Of a DNA stretch of 64,000 bases, positions 62,030 to 64,000 are shown in pieces. The notes beneath the pieces were generated by a model. That model worked only from the letters and a program-made list of their open reading frames with translations, did no database searches and was not told the DNA's origin. The position numbers and the translations under genes are program-made. Numbering within the stretch: the stretch's first letter is position 1; each line of letters begins with the position of its first letter. The stretch comes from JAWKUK01 sp964402175 (GTDB lineage Bacteria > Planctomycetota > UBA1135 > GCA-002686595). The stretch is from assembly GCA_964402175.1 (NCBI GenBank), contig CAYOBN010000004.1, forward strand, positions 49,292 through 113,291. Reading direction: 5' to 3'.

Positions 62030-63019
62030 TCAGTCGCCGTAGACCTCGTCGCCCGGCGGCGCATCGTCGACGCCTTCGTACGCACCTTCGGGGTCGATCT
62101 CGTCGAGGATCTCGACGTAGCTGGCGTAGCGCGTGGCGGGCAGCTCCCCGCTCTCCGCCGCGTCCGCGACCGCGCAGCCCGGCTCGTGGTCGTGGGTGCA
62201 GTCCGTGTACGCGCAGCGGGCTTGGAAGGGCGCGAAGTCGGGGAACTGGTGCCGCAGATCCCCACGCCGGAGGCCGTACGGGCGGAAGACGCGGATGCCG
62301 GGGGTGTCGATGACGTGGCCGCGCCCGTCCGCGCCGAGCTCACCCTCGAGCGGGAACATCCGGCTGAAGGTCGTCGTGTGTTTGCCCTGGGCCCAGTAGG
62401 AGGAGATGCGCCCCTCCCTGAGCTTCAGGTGCGGCTGCAGGCGGTTGATGAGGGTCGACTTGCCCGCGCCGGAGGGGCCGTAGAGGACGCTCACCTTGCC
62501 GCGCAGGGCGTCGGCGAGCGCTTCCAGGCCCTCCCCGGTCGTCGCCGAGGTCACCAGGACCGGCACGGGGATGGGCTCGTACGTGCGCCGCAGCTCGTCG
62601 ATCCGGTCGGGCTTCACGAGGTCGGCCTTGTTCAGGACGAGCAGGGCCGGAATGTCGTGCCAGTGGCAGGCCGCGAGGATGCGGTCCGTCCGGTTGCTCG
62701 AGAACCCTGGGTGCTTCACCGACCCGATGCAGAGGAGCTGGTCGACGTTGGCGACGAGCACCTGCTCGCGCGGGTCGTGGCTGGACGCGACGCGGCCGAG
62801 GTAGTTGCGGCGCGGCTCGATGACCTCGAGGCTCGCCGGCTCGGTCGCCAGGTTCACCTGGACGAGGTCGCCGACCGCCGCCGGGTTCTTCTCCGTGGTG
62901 CGCTCTTCGAAGAACGAGCCCCGCAGCGCGGCCTGGACGACCCGGGGGTCGCCCTCGAGCCGGACGTGGACCACTTTGGCGTCGACCTGGATCACCCTCC
63001 CCCGCGTCAGCTCTGGCAT
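62030..63019 (-). CDS. rsgA: Ribosome small-subunit GTPase RsgA
   Basis: Circularly permuted GTPase that helps 30S ribosomal subunit maturation. The 329-aa protein has an N-terminal OB-fold, LVLNKADL (G4), SVLYGPSGAGKSTLINRL (G1), HTTTF (G2 region) and DTPGIR (G3). A C-terminal zinc knuckle reads CAYTDCTHDHEPGC. The start at 63019 is 9 nt after TACCCT (63029-63034). It is divergent from the dienelactone hydrolase gene. Confidence 0.95.
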   Translation of the reverse strand: MPELTRGRVIQVDAKVVHVRLEGDPRVVQAALRGSFFEERTTEKNPAAVGDLVQVNLATEPASLEVIEPRRNYLGRVASSHDPREQVLVANVDQLLCIGSVKHPGFSSNRTDRILAACHWHDIPALLVLNKADLVKPDRIDELRRTYEPIPVPVLVTSATTGEGLEALADALRGKVSVLYGPSGAGKSTLINRLQPHLKLREGRISSYWAQGKHTTTFSRMFPLEGELGADGRGHVIDTPGIRVFRPYGLRRGDLRHQFPDFAPFQARCAYTDCTHDHEPGCAVADAAESGELPATRYASYVEILDEIDPEGAYEGVDDAPPGDEVYGD

Positions 63020-63073
63020 GCGGGCGTAAGGGTAACCCGCCCGGGTCAGGGCCGCGGTACCCTCGCCCGCGCC

Positions 63074-63919
63074 ATGAGCCACTCACTGCTGCCGACCGCC
63101 GTTCTGGCGGTCTCCCTCCTCCCGCTCCTCGGCGCGTGCCGCACCTCTGCGACGGGGTCCGGCGGTGGCCCGACGCCGGCTGAGCGGATCGCCACCCGGG
63201 ACGTGTCCTACACCGCCGAGGGGGTCCCGCTGACGGGGTACCTCGCCCAACCGGCGGACACGTCCGAGCGGCGCCCCGGCGTCCTGATCGTCCACGAGTG
63301 GTGGGGTCACAACGACTACGTGCGGCGCCGCGCCGAGCAGCTCGCCCAGGAGGGCTACGTCGCGTTCGCCCTCGACATGTACGGCACCGGCAAGACGGCC
63401 AGCCACCCGACGGACGCCACCGCGTTCATGCAGGAGGTCATGGGGAACGCCTCGGTGATGGAAGCCCGCTTCCGCGCCGCCCTCGCTGTGCTGCGCGGCA
63501 CCGACGGGGTCGATCCCGAGCACATCGGGGCCCTGGGCTACTGCATGGGCGGCGGGATCGTCCTGCGCATGGCGCGGGCGACCGACGAGCTCGACGTGGT
63601 GGCGAGCTTCCATGGTTCGCTCGGTGCGGCGCTGGGGATGACGGACACAGGCGGCGCCAAGGTGGTGTTCCTGGCCCACGGAGCCGCGGACCCGTTCGTG
63701 GCGAACGAGACCCTCGCGGCGCTCACGGCGGAGCTGCGGTCGAACCCGAAGATCGAGGAGGTCGTCGTCGCCAGCTATCCGGGGGTGACCCACGGTTTCA
63801 CCAACCCGGCGGCGACGCAGAAGGGCGAGGAGTTCGGCTTGCCGCTCCGCTACGACGCGGACGCGGACGCGCAGAGCTGGCGCACGACGTTGGAGCTGTT
63901 TGCGCAGCACCTGCGCTAA
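63074..63919 (+). CDS. Dienelactone-hydrolase-family lipoprotein
   Basis: Alpha/beta hydrolase of 281 aa. The signal ends in the lipobox LLGAC (C22), so it is probably an outer- or inner-membrane lipoprotein in the periplasm. The nucleophile is a cysteine in LGYCMGGG (GxCxGG, as in dienelactone hydrolases). HEWWGHNDYVRRR precedes it, and the catalytic histidine is in VTHGF. The substrate is unknown; ring-opening or ester hydrolysis is likely. The ATG is 10 nt after TACCCT (63058-63063). A strong hairpin follows the stop. Confidence 0.9.
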   Translation: MSHSLLPTAVLAVSLLPLLGACRTSATGSGGGPTPAERIATRDVSYTAEGVPLTGYLAQPADTSERRPGVLIVHEWWGHNDYVRRRAEQLAQEGYVAFALDMYGTGKTASHPTDATAFMQEVMGNASVMEARFRAALAVLRGTDGVDPEHIGALGYCMGGGIVLRMARATDELDVVASFHGSLGAALGMTDTGGAKVVFLAHGAADPFVANETLAALTAELRSNPKIEEVVVASYPGVTHGFTNPAATQKGEEFGLPLRYDADADAQSWRTTLELFAQHLR

Positions 63920-63965
63920 CGTTCGAACGGTACCAGGTACGAGTTTGCGGCGCGAGCTGCGGGCT

Positions 63966-64000
63966 GCACCGACTCGCGCGCTGCGCGCGCGAGCCGGTGC
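63966..64000. terminator. Hairpin at the window end
   Basis: Arms 63966-63980 and 63986-64000 form 14 base pairs plus one A/C site that becomes a G-U wobble in minus-strand RNA. It follows the dienelactone hydrolase stop by 46 nt, and probably also serves an incoming minus-strand gene beyond the window. Confidence 0.6.

Noticed and set aside
59885..63919. A 1344-codon open frame on the plus strand
   Set aside because: Most of it is antisense to kamA, rsgA and the YkgJ gene and has no protein-like composition. Only the part from 63074 is a real gene.
1..64000. tRNA, rRNA or insertion sequence
   Set aside because: No cloverleaf with a CCA-type end, conserved rRNA segment, transposase or terminal inverted repeat was recognised by eye; a tRNAscan-SE and ISfinder run would settle it.

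Overview
The window is GC-rich, densely coding bacterial DNA with about 50 protein genes. No tRNA, rRNA, insertion sequence, prophage or CRISPR array was recognised, and no gene-free stretch exceeds 300 bases. The longest intergenic spaces are about 271 bp (2588-2858), 253 bp (32111-32363), 221 bp (33791-34011) and 213 bp (21720-21932); apart from candidate promoter hexamers I see nothing in them. I infer a planctomycete or close relative. The reasons are two secreted proteins sharing a C-terminal module (YCG...GxLCLGGxIGR...G(Q/E)TxxFxxWxRD) that I associate with that group, many short secreted TPR and thioredoxin-like proteins, a caspase-like protein and a DUF4932 protein. This is a family-level inference, not a demonstrated taxonomy.

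Layout. 1-12.8 kb: threonine synthase (cut by the window start), DUF4932 protein, TlpA-like thioredoxin, esterase, caspase-TPR protein, M48-TPR protease, a secreted protein, a DUF1801 protein with a histone-H1-like tail, DUF1294 and a beta-helix-like protein. 12.9-24.2 kb: AlbA_2-type protein, purH, a secreted protein with an internal duplication, an efflux adaptor plus MacB-like permease, a pyruvate-kinase-like protein and a thioredoxin/TPR protein. 24.2-36 kb: phospholipase D-like protein, a methyltransferase/GMC oxidoreductase/GFO-IDH cluster, HD-GYP protein coupled to an unknown protein, CheY-like receiver, degenerate kinase, lipoprotein, type II methionine aminopeptidase and CBS protein. 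36-44.3 kb: mutS, AbgT-type transporter, GNAT, threonine aldolase and fused ADP-forming acyl-CoA synthetase. 44.3-51.6 kb (minus): a tightly overlapping seven-gene operon with SpeD, DUF4178, a 68-aa membrane protein, DUF350, a membrane aminopropyltransferase, a Tat-exported FAD oxidoreductase and a polytopic protein. 51.6-55.7 kb: a sigma-54 activator divergent from an aldehyde dehydrogenase/DUF779 pair that has a consensus -24/-12 promoter. 55.7-64 kb: CPBP protease, a zinc-ribbon membrane protein broken by an assembly gap, two ATP-grasp ligases, a YkgJ protein, a KamA radical-SAM aminomutase, rsgA and a dienelactone hydrolase-like lipoprotein.

Two candidate systems stand out. One is the SpeD-DUF4178-DUF350-aminopropyltransferase-flavoprotein operon: decarboxylated SAM production, a membrane-embedded aminopropyl transferase and an exported flavoprotein lie in one transcription unit. 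The other is the KamA-YkgJ-ATP-grasp-ATP-grasp cluster, which looks like a pathway that makes a beta-amino acid and ligates it to something.

Gene expression. About twenty genes carry a TANNNT hexamer 3-12 nt upstream of the start codon, usually without a Shine-Dalgarno site, suggesting leaderless or very short-leader transcripts. Ten convergent gene pairs have tails within 12 bp of each other or overlapping, so most lack room for a terminator. The 100-N gap at 56773-56872 is flanked by an exact 55-bp duplication; removing one copy and the gap restores a single intact gene, so it is a scaffolding artefact.
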